Origin: CAIOZA01 sp964464375
Lineage (GTDB): Bacteria; Bacteroidota; Ignavibacteria; Kapaibacteriales; UBA2268
Direction of reading: 5' to 3'
Length of the DNA stretch: 64,000 nt
NCBI GenBank assembly: GCA_964464375.1
Contig: CAYXFU010000014.1
Span: forward strand, 1-64,000
The notes below the pieces were generated by a model. It saw nothing but the letters and a program-made list of their open reading frames with translations. It did not search any database and was not told where the DNA came from. Every line of letters starts with the position of its first letter. Position 1 is the first letter of the stretch. Positions 15,095 to 24,755 of this stretch are shown here, piece by piece. The translations under genes and the position numbers were made by a program.

Positions 15095-15838
15095 TTAAGC
15101 ATATTTATTTCTGGGTAGTTTGTTCTCGGCTTTTAGCTTCTCGTAGCGTGTTGTGATCTCTATCAGAATCTTATTCCTGACGATGTCCTCTTGTGCGAAT
15201 TCGAAAATGCCGACCCCCTCTATGTCATTAACCATATTGACGAAGAATGGCAGAGCGACATGGAATGCATCAATATCATACTGATGAATATCGCCGGAGA
15301 TTATGACTTTACTCTCCTTACCCATACGCGTGGTGAAGAGCATTATCTGGCGAATATCGGCATTCTGGGCTTCGTCGAGTATCATCAGAGTTCTGTCGAA
15401 AGTTGCACCGCGCATGTACGCCAAAGGTCTGAACTCAATAGCTCCTTCTCTGAGCATTTTCTCGAATATAGATTTCTTAAGCATTTTACCCATCGAAATC
15501 TTGAAGCTCTCGTAGTGGGGATCAATCTTGCTGTTAATGTCACCTGGAAGAAATCCAAGTTTTTCGCCGGCTTCCTGAACAGGTTTGGAGAAAATGACTT
15601 TATCGAAAAGTCCATCCCTGAGAGCCGTCACAGCATAGTAGCAATCAATAAAGGTCTTGCTTGTTCCGGCTGGTCCTGTAACAATTGTGATGTCCTTTTC
15701 ATCAATTATTTCAAGAAGATATTTCTGTTTTTGTGAAAGTGTGATATTGCTGATTGTGTGATCAGAACTAACTCCGAATGGTTTTGCCTGACGTTCCTGC
15801 TTTTCCTGAAGTGATTCTACTTTACTTTTCTTACTCAT
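15095..15838 (-). CDS. PhoH-family ATPase
   Basis: The 247-residue cytoplasmic protein has Walker A GPAGTSKT (55-62), Walker B LMILDEAQN (151-159) and the PhoH signature around RGATFD...EAQNA, followed by TRMGKESKVIISGD. This is a compact PhoH without the N-terminal PIN domain (PhoH2) or KH domain. PhoH proteins are RNA-linked P-loop ATPases, often annotated as phosphate-starvation inducible, with helicase-like activity reported for some. The first ~30 residues are Lys/Gln-rich. Two TAAATTTG boxes on this strand lie 40-55 bases upstream, without a well-spaced -33 element. Orphan sorting domain E begins right after the stop. Confidence 0.88.
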   Translation of the reverse strand: MSKKSKVESLQEKQERQAKPFGVSSDHTISNITLSQKQKYLLEIIDEKDITIVTGPAGTSKTFIDCYYAVTALRDGLFDKVIFSKPVQEAGEKLGFLPGDINSKIDPHYESFKISMGKMLKKSIFEKMLREGAIEFRPLAYMRGATFDRTLMILDEAQNADIRQIMLFTTRMGKESKVIISGDIHQYDIDAFHVALPFFVNMVNDIEGVGIFEFAQEDIVRNKILIEITTRYEKLKAENKLPRNKYA

Positions 15839-16043
15839 TTCAACATTCTCTGGTTTTATAATAAAATATTTTACTTCAAATTTATTCCAAATTTATAATT
15901 AATCGTCGTAATAAGAAAATGAATTTTTGTAATATGACAAATAACGATTTGATAGTAAAACTGTTTTTAGTAAATTGGAAAGACAATCTGGAAAAAGTAT
16001 GGAAACTGTTTCAGATTTTGATTAATCATTCGCAGAAAAATTT

Positions 16044-16949
16044 TTGAAGATTGAAAGAAATATTGTATTGAATGTAGCTATTGCATTAGTTATAATTTTC
16101 CTAGCAACAACCAGGATCACATTTGACAGGAACGCTCACAAGGAAATTTATGCTAAGTATCTATTCTTTAAACCGGTGATCGACACCCTGATAGCCAGAG
16201 GTGCCGATAGTGCCTATATTTATACGCTAGCTTTATATCCGCGTACTCAGTTCAGCGAACGTTATGTTAAAATCAATGTAACCGGTTACCTCAACAAACC
16301 TGACTACAGCCAGAACCTGCAGAGAGAAGCTGTCGTTGCCAGTAGGCTGTTCATTCAGAATAATCTGGAAATACTTGAGAAAAGTGAGTACTACTATCAC
16401 GTTCCGAAAGAAATTGTTACTGCTATTCTCTGGATCGAAACCAAATTAGGAGGATATACAGGCAATAATCATATTCCTTCAGTTCTTTTCAGCACAGCAA
16501 TGGTAAATAAACCCGAATTCATCTGGATGAATCTTGAGAATCTAAAAGAAACTCAGATAAATGATTCACTTCAAATGGATTCACTGAAGAAAAAGATAAT
16601 ACTCAGATCGAAAACTAAGTCAGAATGGGCAATCAACGAACTTTTACATTTAGAAAAAATCCGCAAAAAGCTTCCGATGTCAACTCTTGAACTCGAAGGT
16701 TCATGGGCAGGAGCATTCGGATTAGCTCAATTTCTTCCCTCAAGCTACTACAAATGGGCTGTTGACGGCAATGGAGACGGCAAGGTTGATCTGTTCGAGG
16801 TCGATGACGCTGTAAGCAGTATCTGCAATTACCTCAAAACAAACGGCTGGAATGGCGATTTAAATGCCCAACGATCTGCGATATTCCATTATAATAATAG
16901 TAATGATTATGTTGACGCTGTTCTTGGGCTTGCCGGAAAATTGAGATGA
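16044..16949 (+). CDS. Lytic murein transglycosylase (MltB-like)
   Basis: The start is a TTG at 16044; no in-frame ATG exists between it and the upstream stop. Residues ~8-25 form a hydrophobic export or anchor segment. The enzyme domain has HVPKEIVTAILWIETKLGGYTGN with the likely catalytic Glu132, then GSWAGAFGLAQFLPSSY and DGDGKVDLFEVDDAVSSICNYL-like blocks (DGNGDGKVDLFEVDDA here), and ends AIFHYNNSNDYVDAVL. These are the hallmarks of the MltB/SLT_2 family, which cleaves the MurNAc-GlcNAc bond of peptidoglycan to leave 1,6-anhydro ends. It probably acts at the periplasmic face of a membrane. A long hairpin follows the gene. Confidence 0.85.
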   Translation: MKIERNIVLNVAIALVIIFLATTRITFDRNAHKEIYAKYLFFKPVIDTLIARGADSAYIYTLALYPRTQFSERYVKINVTGYLNKPDYSQNLQREAVVASRLFIQNNLEILEKSEYYYHVPKEIVTAILWIETKLGGYTGNNHIPSVLFSTAMVNKPEFIWMNLENLKETQINDSLQMDSLKKKIILRSKTKSEWAINELLHLEKIRKKLPMSTLELEGSWAGAFGLAQFLPSSYYKWAVDGNGDGKVDLFEVDDAVSSICNYLKTNGWNGDLNAQRSAIFHYNNSNDYVDAVLGLAGKLR

Positions 16950-17012
16950 TTTTTAGTACTCTTTTTAAAGAATTACAATTATATCAAATCTGCACAAAAA
17001 ATTAAAATGAAA

Positions 17013-17056
17013 GGGACTGCCTCAAAAGCACAGAATGATGCTTTTGAGGCAGTCCC
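17013..17056. terminator. Long hairpin between convergent genes, possible bidirectional terminator
   Basis: A perfect 18-bp stem (GGGACTGCCTCAAAAGCA and its complement) with an 8-base loop lies between the convergent transglycosylase and P5C dehydrogenase genes. T tracts are weak on both sides. Its outer GGGxCTG...CAGxCCC design recurs in the hairpins at 18850-18878 and 58593-58620. Confidence 0.7.
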
Positions 17057-17084
17057 TCATCAATAAAAAATGAACATCAAATTA

Positions 17085-18641
17085 TCAGATGCCTTTGATT
17101 ATCTTGTCTGCAACTGATTTACCCTGCAAAAAGAGCATCAGATAATCGCGGCTTCCAGCTTTTGAATCAGTTCCCGACATGTTGAATCCACCGAATGGAT
17201 GAACATCGACTAATGCACCTGTACACTTGCGATTCAGATAAAGGTTACCAACATGGAATTCTTTTCTGGCTCTTTCAAGCTTTGCTCTGTTCAATGAGTA
17301 AACAGCACCGGTCAGACCGTAAATAGTGTTGTTTGCAATATTCAGTGAATCTGTATAATCCTTGGATTTGATGACTGCGAGCACAGGACCGAAGATCTCT
17401 TCCTGGGAAATTCTTGCCATAGGATCTATATCGATGAAAACAGTAGGCTGAATGAAGTAACCATTCATTCCTTTAACTTTATTGCCACCATTGAGGAGTT
17501 TACCTTCTTTTTTGCCGATTTCAATATATTCAAGAATTGTCTTCTCTGCTTTGGCACTTACAACCGGACCACTAATAAAATTATCTGCAGGATTTCCGAT
17601 TTTAAGCTCATCGACAGCTTTCTTTAATTTCTTTGTGAATTCTGCATAAATTTTCTTATCAACAATAGCTCTGGAGCATGCTGAGCATTTTTGTCCCTGG
17701 AAACTAAATGCGGCGGCTACTACACCTTTTACTGCATCATCTACATCAGCTTCCGAATCGACGATAATCGAATCTTTTCCGCCCATTTCGTTGACAACTC
17801 TCTTAATCCAGATCTGACCTTCGTTCTTCTTGGCAGCGAGTTCGTTGATTCTTAAACCTACTTCCATCGAACCGGTAAAGGCGATGAATCTTGTTTTGGG
17901 ATGCTCAACAACGTAATCTCCTGCTTCAGCACCACTTGCCACAAAGTAGTTAAGTACACCTTTGGGAAGTCCAACTTCTTTCATGATATCGGCTAGTAAC
18001 CAACCCATCATTGGTGATTCTGAGGATGGTTTAAGCACAACAGTATTACCGGATACAATCGCTGCTGTTGTCATACCGCAAAGAATTGCAAAAGGAAAAT
18101 TCCAAGGTGGGATTACTACTCCAACTCCAAGAGGAATATAGAAATAATGATTTTTTTCGCCTTTGTTCTTTGTTAGCTCCTGAGGTTCAGCATACCTGAT
18201 TGCTTCACGGGCATAAAATTCGAGGAAATCTATTGCTTCGCAGGTGTCTGCATCAGCTTCGAGATAGTTTTTTCCTACTTCTGAAACCATCCATGCATTG
18301 ATTTCATATCTGCGTTTCTTCATAACCTTAGCAGCTTTAAACAGATAATTTGCTCTTTCTTTAGCCGGAACATACTGCCATGTTTCGAATGCTTTCAAAG
18401 CGGCTTGGATTGCCTGTTCTGCATCGTCTTTGCCACCCTTCTGGAAAGTACCGACAACTTCGTCTGTATTAGCCGGATTGATGGAAATGGTCTTCTTCAG
18501 TGTCTTAACTTCTTTGCCATTTACGATGTTGGGATATTCTCTGCCGAATTGGGCACGAACTTTTTTGATAGCATCCTGTTGCTTTTTTAGGATTTCTTTG
18601 TTGGAAAAATTCAAATAAACCATGTTTTCAAATTTTGTCAT
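17085..18641 (-). CDS. pruA: L-glutamate gamma-semialdehyde (1-pyrroline-5-carboxylate) dehydrogenase
   Basis: The 518-residue aldehyde dehydrogenase converts glutamate-5-semialdehyde to glutamate with NAD+, the last step of proline (and ornithine) catabolism. It has IPPWNFPFAI, KPSSESPMMG, FTGSMEVGLRI, the general-base Glu285 in NEMGGKD, the nucleophile Cys319 in QGQKCSACSR, and EEIFGPVLAV. Length and blocks match the stand-alone RocA/PruA type; no fused proline dehydrogenase is present and none lies nearby. GGAG lies ten bases before the ATG. It is transcribed alone between two hairpins. Confidence 0.92.
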   Translation of the reverse strand: MTKFENMVYLNFSNKEILKKQQDAIKKVRAQFGREYPNIVNGKEVKTLKKTISINPANTDEVVGTFQKGGKDDAEQAIQAALKAFETWQYVPAKERANYLFKAAKVMKKRRYEINAWMVSEVGKNYLEADADTCEAIDFLEFYAREAIRYAEPQELTKNKGEKNHYFYIPLGVGVVIPPWNFPFAILCGMTTAAIVSGNTVVLKPSSESPMMGWLLADIMKEVGLPKGVLNYFVASGAEAGDYVVEHPKTRFIAFTGSMEVGLRINELAAKKNEGQIWIKRVVNEMGGKDSIIVDSEADVDDAVKGVVAAAFSFQGQKCSACSRAIVDKKIYAEFTKKLKKAVDELKIGNPADNFISGPVVSAKAEKTILEYIEIGKKEGKLLNGGNKVKGMNGYFIQPTVFIDIDPMARISQEEIFGPVLAVIKSKDYTDSLNIANNTIYGLTGAVYSLNRAKLERARKEFHVGNLYLNRKCTGALVDVHPFGGFNMSGTDSKAGSRDYLMLFLQGKSVADKIIKGI

Positions 18642-18849
18642 AACCTTTTCACTCCAAAGTTGATATAGAATTCATCTATTAATAAAAATTGTTTTTATGT
18701 TCAGGTCATAAAGTTATTTAAAACTATGAACATTACAGATTTCAAAATTACGAAAGGATACTGTGATAACAAAAACAATTCCTAAAGCAACATAGATTTT
18801 TCAATACACTAGAATCTTTGGTCGATCAGAATGACGAGAGAACAAAAAA

Positions 18850-18878
18850 GGGCTGCCCCACTTTTTTTGAGACAGCCC
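18850..18878 (-). terminator. Rho-independent terminator of the 614-residue secreted-protein gene
   Basis: On the minus strand, GGGCTG...CAGCCC closes an A-rich loop and is followed by TTTTTT, just past the stop at 18905. It is similar in design to the hairpins at 17013 and 58593. Confidence 0.75.
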
Positions 18879-18904
18879 AATGTTGAATTGTGTGTAATAT
18901 TTGT

Positions 18905-20749
18905 CTATTTGCTGACTATGAAGTTCGTCACAAATGTCTTGCCGTCAATTTCTGCAACAACAAAGTATTTGCCATTCGCCAGAGCTTGTGTGCTTATGCT
19001 GAATTTTTGCTCCCCTGAGTTCATCACTGTCTGTGCTATCTGCATAAGTTTCGCTCCGGATAAATCTGTAAGATAAAGATTCATCTTTGCTGAACCGTTT
19101 TGCAAATTGCATGTCAGCACTGAATTATCCGATGCCGGATTTGGAGATATATTCATTGAGAAATTTTCACCCGTTACAGCAATCGGCTCATTAACTCCGA
19201 CAAAAGGTCCGATTTCGCCCTGCAAGGCAATACTGAATTGTGCATCATTCTTTGCATCGCATTCAACATTAATTTTGCCGTTATAAACTCGTTCTTCATC
19301 AAGTGTAGCAGCAAATTTAACTTTAACGATCACAGAATCTTTCACTTTTACGAAAAATGGATAATTCATTCCCTGGGCAAATGTAAATCTATCATTGTCC
19401 GGCATAGTTAAATCCATGTGGAATTTCTGAATAGTGAGTTCCTTATCGCCGTCATTGAAAATTTTGAGATCTACTGTTTTGCTTGTCGATTTTTTTACTT
19501 TGCCAAAATCTATGAGTTTTCCATAACTGGTTGAGATTTTAGGTCCGGAATTATCCTGCCCTCCAATACCCTGAACATTAATGTCCTTGATGTTCCCTGT
19601 AATTGAATTAGAGTAAATAGAAAGCGTTCCATTATATTGTTGCTTGGCTTTAGCTTTAAAACCTAATACCATTTTGTAATTCTGACCATTCTTTAGTGTA
19701 ACCTTTTTCCCCGGCTTAATTTCTCCTGAAACTATACTGAAAACATCGTCAGGATTCTCGAAGAATGAGGTTTCTGTAAGCTCAAGATCCAGTTTACCGA
19801 TACTGTTAATTTGTATCTCAATGGTTCTGGTTGAATCAATCGGAATTCGTTCGAAATCAACGTTTGGTGGATCGTTTTGAAGCACAGCACCATCCGGCTT
19901 TATGTTGCCTAATGCCCAAACCATGCATCTGTAAAGAAGCGAAGCTCTGGGGATTTCTCCAGCGATTGACTCGAAACCAATTGAATAAAGGACAATGCGC
20001 GATGTTCCAACCTCAGTTCTGGTGGCAACTATTGTGTCGTTTCTTAGTTCATCATCGCGATAAATGAAATGCTCTACTTCAAAATATTTGTTCACATCCT
20101 TTGATTTAAATACATCGAGTGCCAGATAGTTTGCCAGAGGCCATCCATTGTTGTAACCCATATTACAGCCTTTACGAATTGATTTTCCTACAGGATCAGG
20201 ATCATGACCATGGATAATATAGCTCCACCAGCTGAGTGTAGTGCCATCAAAACTTGATACTAATTTCTTCTTTATGAAGTCAATACCCATTGTATTTTGA
20301 AGGAAATTGAGAACATCAGGATGCTTATCAGAACCTGTTCCCAGAGCTTTGTTTAGAAAGTCTCTTCCTGTGATAATCACATTTTTTCCTGCTGCAATCA
20401 TTTCTTTGATTTTTCCAATAACTGTACTGGAACCACTGCTATAGCTAAGCTTATTGACACCCATCGGGAATATTGCAAGATCGAAATCAGTAATATTGTT
20501 CTGACTGAAAGTAGCATCGCTGAAAGGTGCCATCACCAGATTAGGAGCATATTCCTTCAATCCGTCGTAGGTATCAAAGTTTAAAAAATAGGCAGAATCA
20601 ATGAAATTCTTATCATCTAAATTACTGAATAGTATGTATTTTTTCTGAGCATTCAGATTTGAGCTCAAAAACGCTAGGCAAATCAGCAAAAGAGTGATTG
20701 CACCAATCATTCCTGAATTTGCTTTAAAACTGGTAAAACGTAAGTTCAT
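18905..20749 (-). CDS. T9SS cargo with glutamine-amidotransferase-like and HYDIN-like domains
   Basis: The 614-residue protein starts after GGGAGAG and has an extended signal (hydrophobic residues ~15-34, ending SSNLNAQ). Residues ~35-290 resemble the class I amidotransferase-like fold often found in surface proteins (DLAIFPMGVNKLSYSSGS, IKEMIAAGKNVIITGRDFLN, SRIVLYSIGFESIAGE). No catalytic Cys-His-Glu triad is obvious. Two HYDIN/ASPM-SPD-2-like immunoglobulin modules follow (ISTSYGKLIDFGKVKKSTSKTVDLKIFNDGDKEL region). The C-terminus is a T9SS sorting domain (SPNPASDNSVLT, YLTDLSGAKL, LANGKYFVVAE). It is probably cell-surface; the role is unknown. Confidence 0.75.
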   Translation of the reverse strand: MNLRFTSFKANSGMIGAITLLLICLAFLSSNLNAQKKYILFSNLDDKNFIDSAYFLNFDTYDGLKEYAPNLVMAPFSDATFSQNNITDFDLAIFPMGVNKLSYSSGSSTVIGKIKEMIAAGKNVIITGRDFLNKALGTGSDKHPDVLNFLQNTMGIDFIKKKLVSSFDGTTLSWWSYIIHGHDPDPVGKSIRKGCNMGYNNGWPLANYLALDVFKSKDVNKYFEVEHFIYRDDELRNDTIVATRTEVGTSRIVLYSIGFESIAGEIPRASLLYRCMVWALGNIKPDGAVLQNDPPNVDFERIPIDSTRTIEIQINSIGKLDLELTETSFFENPDDVFSIVSGEIKPGKKVTLKNGQNYKMVLGFKAKAKQQYNGTLSIYSNSITGNIKDINVQGIGGQDNSGPKISTSYGKLIDFGKVKKSTSKTVDLKIFNDGDKELTIQKFHMDLTMPDNDRFTFAQGMNYPFFVKVKDSVIVKVKFAATLDEERVYNGKINVECDAKNDAQFSIALQGEIGPFVGVNEPIAVTGENFSMNISPNPASDNSVLTCNLQNGSAKMNLYLTDLSGAKLMQIAQTVMNSGEQKFSISTQALANGKYFVVAEIDGKTFVTNFIVSK

Positions 20750-20847
20750 TTTAATTCTCTCCCGAACAATTTTTAATTTGGTTTATTTATCTTAACACCA
20801 AATTTAGTTAATTTTTCTCTTTTTAGAAAAGATAGTTTAAATAAAAA

Positions 20848-20874
20848 AAGCCGGACATCATCGATATCCGGCTT
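20848..20874 (-). terminator. Rho-independent terminator of the Omp28-like gene
   Basis: Stem AAGCCGGA/TCCGGCTT with an 11-base loop is followed on the minus strand by TTTTTT, 16 bases past the stop at 20890. Confidence 0.85.
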
Positions 20875-20889
20875 TTATTTTTGTTTACA

Positions 20890-23664
20890 TTACTTAGTAA
20901 TGATAAATGGCAGTTTTGCAACTGATGAATTTGCACCGGCTACTATGAAATAAGTGCCGGAGTTAATTGAAGATGCATCAAACTGAAGTGACTGTGAACC
21001 GGTGGTTAATGTGTTAACCAGATCGGCTACTTTGCGTCCGTTCATGTCAACAATGTACATGTTGAACTGAACTGCTTCATTTGAATTTATCTTGTATGTA
21101 ATTACACCGTTTGATGTCATTGGATTCGGGAATACCTTAACATTGACAATACCATCGGGACTTGTAACTTCTTCTGGAACAGTTGTAACGCCCTGACCTT
21201 GTAGTGAAACTTTAAAATCAGGTGAATTTAATGCGTTAGATAAAATCGTTAAGTTACCTGTAAATGATTTTTCTGTTTTTGGTGCAAATTTTATAGTAAT
21301 TGTGCGTGATTCATTTGATAAAATCGTTCCTGCTTCACCACCTGATACTATTGAGAATACACCGTCAGCATCGTCTGTTATGGCGATACTGGAAATAATC
21401 AAATCAGCAATACCATCATTTGTTATGTCAACATCGGCTATTGGAGATTTACCAAGTAATATACTGTTATATCTGAGTGTTGTCTTTGTTGATTGAATCT
21501 TTGCTGCACCAACAGAAACTCCTTCACCTGTGAGAGAGATCGTTTGGTCATTGTCATTTGTTGAATTGGATTTAACTCTCAATTGTCCAAAATATTTCTT
21601 TGCGCCTTTTGGTTGGAAATTCAATACTATATCACGTGTTGCACCAGGAGCTAAAATTATTGGGTTAGGACTTCCACCGCTTTTAATTGTGAAAACACCC
21701 TCTGTATCATAATCTGGATCAAGTGTCATCGAATTTATTTGAAGATCTTTACCACCAGTGTTTGTAATCACTAATGTAATATTTTTCTCCGATCCGGTAT
21801 TAACTAAATCAAAACCAACGGTTGACTGATCGAATTCAATTTGTGGTTCTTTTGGTGCTGATGTTCCATTGAGCCAATCGAGAGCTTTTTTGATCAAATT
21901 CTGTTTTTGTGTTGAATTAGTAATAGTTGCAGGATTGATTCCCAACCAGACTCCTCTGGAGTTTGTGAAAATAGATTTAACAGCAACGAGAGTATCAACT
22001 GAAGTATGTTTAATGATTGGTGTTGAGACTGCTGCATTGAGAATTCTGATAGCTGGAGTCAGATAGTTAATCAGCTGTGCGCCGCTTGCAAAACCATCAG
22101 TAATTTCATCTCCTGTATATCCTTTTAAGTTAATTGCACCGGATCCTTGCCCCTGGAAGCAAGTTTTAAGGAACTGAATACCGAAAGTTGAAAGAAGACC
22201 TTTTGCTGTTGTACTACCTGTTTGAATGGTTATAGCACCTGCAATCAAAACATTTCCACCCTGATTAATAAATGCACCAAGTGAGGTCGCATCATCGGCA
22301 CTAATGTCACCCATTTCGCCACTTGACCAGACCAATGTGCTTTTCGATGCTGAAAGAGCTGATGAGAATTTGTTAAAATCGTCTGCACTAATATCAAAAA
22401 AGTCTGTATATCCTGCATTTGAAATAAAGCCTGCTAAAGTATATTTACCGGCTTCACCGTCATCAATAACCTGGAATTTATTTATTTCGCTGGATAGGAC
22501 ACTCAAATCTCCAGACATTGCGATACCTTTGGCACTATTTTTATCTTTGAACGAAACTGAAGCATCACCGAGACCCTTTGTTGCTCCGGGAGTGAGTTTC
22601 AAAATGATTGTTTTCGTTTCACCAGCAGCAAGAGTAAATTCTGTTGCAGCTGGTTCAATAGCAACTGTCCAGTCTGATGGTGTTCTTGATGTTTTGTTTA
22701 CTGTAGCAGTAATCGTTAAAGCACCTGCTGTTATGTTCTTAACACTATAAGAGACAGAACCTGTTGTACCGGATGCTTTTACCTGAATTTTTTCTCCTGC
22801 ACTTGTCAGCTGAAGTTGTGGAGTAGCCTGAGTTGCTTTAATGCAATTCAGAACGTCTCTTGCTGATGTTGTAAATTTCTGAACAACACCGATTACAGAG
22901 ATGTTAGCTGGATTGTATCCTGCAGGAAGAGTGTATTTAAAAGAATAAGAATACTTTTTGCCGGCAGTTGTAGCTCCGGTTATTGAGTTAGGCTGTCCCC
23001 AAGCTCCTCCCATAAATGAGCGGACAACTTTCATGTGCTCGTAACCTACAATTTTTGCTGGTTTGCTATAATATGGATTGCTTTCGTATCCGGCTCTACC
23101 AGATAAATAATTGCTCTGATCGTATTGGTTGCCGGTTCCTGTAACTTTATCTTCAAGAACAATAGCATTAAGTCTAACTTCTCCAGTTACTGACTTAACA
23201 AATTCGACATTAACAATTGCGGCAACTTCTCTTGTTGCGGGATCATAAGAATAGTAAGCTTCAACTCCAGCTTCAACAGGAAGATTCATAACTGCTTCTA
23301 CTGCTGACTTCCATGCACCTCTGTCAAGAAATATTGCATTAGTGCCACCGACATTGAATGCTGTTCTGTTGACATTACCGGTAGGAAATCCGGTTAAGCC
23401 TAATGCTGATCCAATTTCGCCTTGCTCTGGAACTACCATTGCATCGCCATTATGAACCTTAATACCCATAACTTTAGTCGGATACTGTTTGATGATCTCA
23501 TCCATAACATAAGATCCATCGACACACCAACCGCACCATGCGCCTGTATGCTGTTCAATTAGTGTTTGTTTGGTATATTGGGCTGATGCTTCGTTAACAC
23601 TGAAGAGGGAAACTATGCCCATCACAGCCACTAATGCCAGTAAAAGGTTAAATGCTTTTTTCAT
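20890..23664 (-). CDS. Omp28-type thioredoxin-like domain fused to HYDIN modules and a T9SS sorting domain
   Basis: The 924-residue protein starts after a strong AAGGAG and has a signal peptide ending near EASAQ. Residues ~30-290 match the Omp28-related outer-membrane family: LIEQHTGAWCGWCVDG with a CGWC redox motif (Cys44, Cys47), then VHNGDAMVVPEQG, GFPTGNVNR and HMKVVRSFMGGAWG. A middle part contains a low-complexity immunoglobulin-like stretch and an amidotransferase-like segment (STLVWSSGEMGDISADDATSLGAFINQGGNVLIAG). Then come two HYDIN/ASPM-SPD-2-like modules (EIQFDQSTVGFDLVNTG-like, TLRYNSILLGKSP) and a T9SS sorting domain (VFPNPMTSNG ... NSGTYFIVAG). It is probably a surface or secreted thiol protein; disulfide activity is inferred from CGWC only. 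Confidence 0.82.
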   Translation of the reverse strand: MKKAFNLLLALVAVMGIVSLFSVNEASAQYTKQTLIEQHTGAWCGWCVDGSYVMDEIIKQYPTKVMGIKVHNGDAMVVPEQGEIGSALGLTGFPTGNVNRTAFNVGGTNAIFLDRGAWKSAVEAVMNLPVEAGVEAYYSYDPATREVAAIVNVEFVKSVTGEVRLNAIVLEDKVTGTGNQYDQSNYLSGRAGYESNPYYSKPAKIVGYEHMKVVRSFMGGAWGQPNSITGATTAGKKYSYSFKYTLPAGYNPANISVIGVVQKFTTSARDVLNCIKATQATPQLQLTSAGEKIQVKASGTTGSVSYSVKNITAGALTITATVNKTSRTPSDWTVAIEPAATEFTLAAGETKTIILKLTPGATKGLGDASVSFKDKNSAKGIAMSGDLSVLSSEINKFQVIDDGEAGKYTLAGFISNAGYTDFFDISADDFNKFSSALSASKSTLVWSSGEMGDISADDATSLGAFINQGGNVLIAGAITIQTGSTTAKGLLSTFGIQFLKTCFQGQGSGAINLKGYTGDEITDGFASGAQLINYLTPAIRILNAAVSTPIIKHTSVDTLVAVKSIFTNSRGVWLGINPATITNSTQKQNLIKKALDWLNGTSAPKEPQIEFDQSTVGFDLVNTGSEKNITLVITNTGGKDLQINSMTLDPDYDTEGVFTIKSGGSPNPIILAPGATRDIVLNFQPKGAKKYFGQLRVKSNSTNDNDQTISLTGEGVSVGAAKIQSTKTTLRYNSILLGKSPIADVDITNDGIADLIISSIAITDDADGVFSIVSGGEAGTILSNESRTITIKFAPKTEKSFTGNLTILSNALNSPDFKVSLQGQGVTTVPEEVTSPDGIVNVKVFPNPMTSNGVITYKINSNEAVQFNMYIVDMNGRKVADLVNTLTTGSQSLQFDASSINSGTYFIVAGANSSVAKLPFIITK

Positions 23665-23866
23665 AAAAAATACTCCTTAATATATTAGTAAAGCTTAGTT
23701 AGAAAACTATTTCAAAAAAATTACATCTTTAATATACTTAAACACATCTAAGGGGTATAAAGTTACAAAAAATTTTAATTAAATGAAAAAAAAATGAAAA
23801 TAATTTAGTAAAATTTGAAAAATAATTTAAATTGGTTTTATTTTCATTAAGAATTGAAATAATTCT

Positions 23867-23874
23867 TAAATTTG
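23867..23874 (+). promoter_or_regulatory. Candidate -7 box upstream of panB
   Basis: TAAATTTG lies about 39 bases before the panB ATG and matches TAnnTTTG. No TTG at the right distance is visible, so this is weak evidence. Confidence 0.25.
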
Positions 23875-23912
23875 TTCGCTTATATATTACTAATTTAAGA
23901 AAGCAATAATAT

Positions 23913-24746
23913 ATGTTATCATATTCAGGTAGCAGTGACTACGATCACAAAAAAGTAACCACTCTTCGTTTGTATGAAATGAAGAAGACTGGCAGAAAAA
24001 TCGTTTGCCTTACTGCTTATGACGCCTTGACTGCTAAAATTTTTGATGAATCCGGTGTTGATCTGATTTTGGTCGGTGATTCACTTGGCAATATCATTCA
24101 GGGACATTCGACTACGCTTCGCGTTACTATCGAAGATACTATTTATCATACCAAAGCAGTAACCAAAGGGGCAAAGAGGCCACTGGTTATAGCTGATATG
24201 CCTTTCATGTCTTTTCAGGTGTCTGCCGACGAAGCTTTCCGAAATGCCGGAAGGATAATGAAAGAATCAGGATGTGCCGGAGTAAAACTCGAAGGTGCGA
24301 GTCATCCGATTCTTAAAGGTATTTCGAGAATGAACGAAGCAGGTATTCCCGTAATGGGTCATCTTGGATTAACTCCACAAAGTATCAATAAATTTGGAAG
24401 TTACAGAGCAAGAGGAAAAGATCCTCAGGAAGCAGATCAAATCTACAACGATGCTCTGGCTCTTCAGGATGCTGGTGCTTTCGCTATTGTTCTTGAGAAA
24501 ATTCCGGCTGAATTGGGACAAAAAATTACCGAAGCTATCGAAATACCTACAATCGGGATTGGTGCAGGACCTCACTGCGACGGACAAATACTGGTTTATT
24601 CCGACATGCTCGGTTTGACTGTAGAATTCAGTCCGCGCTTCGTCAGGAGATATGCTCATCTCTATGATGTAATAAAAGATGCCGTTCACGTCTATACAGA
24701 GGATGTACGCAATCACAATTTTCCATCACTCGACGAAAGTTATTAA
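23913..24746 (+). CDS. panB: 3-methyl-2-oxobutanoate hydroxymethyltransferase
   Basis: The 277-residue cytoplasmic enzyme makes ketopantoate from 2-oxoisovalerate and 5,10-methylene-tetrahydrofolate, the first committed step of pantothenate and CoA synthesis. Family blocks are intact: LTAYDALTAKIFDESGVDLILVGDSLGN, ADMPFMSFQ, VKLEG, MGHLGLTPQS, IVLEKIPAEL (with the active-site Glu) and PTIGIGAG. The first ~14 residues are unusual for the family and may not be needed. AAGAAAG precedes the ATG. A haem-type lipoprotein gene begins at or just after the stop, so the two are probably co-transcribed. No panC or panD lies in the window. Confidence 0.95.
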   Translation: MLSYSGSSDYDHKKVTTLRLYEMKKTGRKIVCLTAYDALTAKIFDESGVDLILVGDSLGNIIQGHSTTLRVTIEDTIYHTKAVTKGAKRPLVIADMPFMSFQVSADEAFRNAGRIMKESGCAGVKLEGASHPILKGISRMNEAGIPVMGHLGLTPQSINKFGSYRARGKDPQEADQIYNDALALQDAGAFAIVLEKIPAELGQKITEAIEIPTIGIGAGPHCDGQILVYSDMLGLTVEFSPRFVRRYAHLYDVIKDAVHVYTEDVRNHNFPSLDESY

Positions 24747-24755
24747 GTGAAAATC

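Noticed and set aside
15191..15736. Long plus-strand frame of 181 codons
   Set aside because: It lies wholly antisense to phoH, which has clear Walker motifs.
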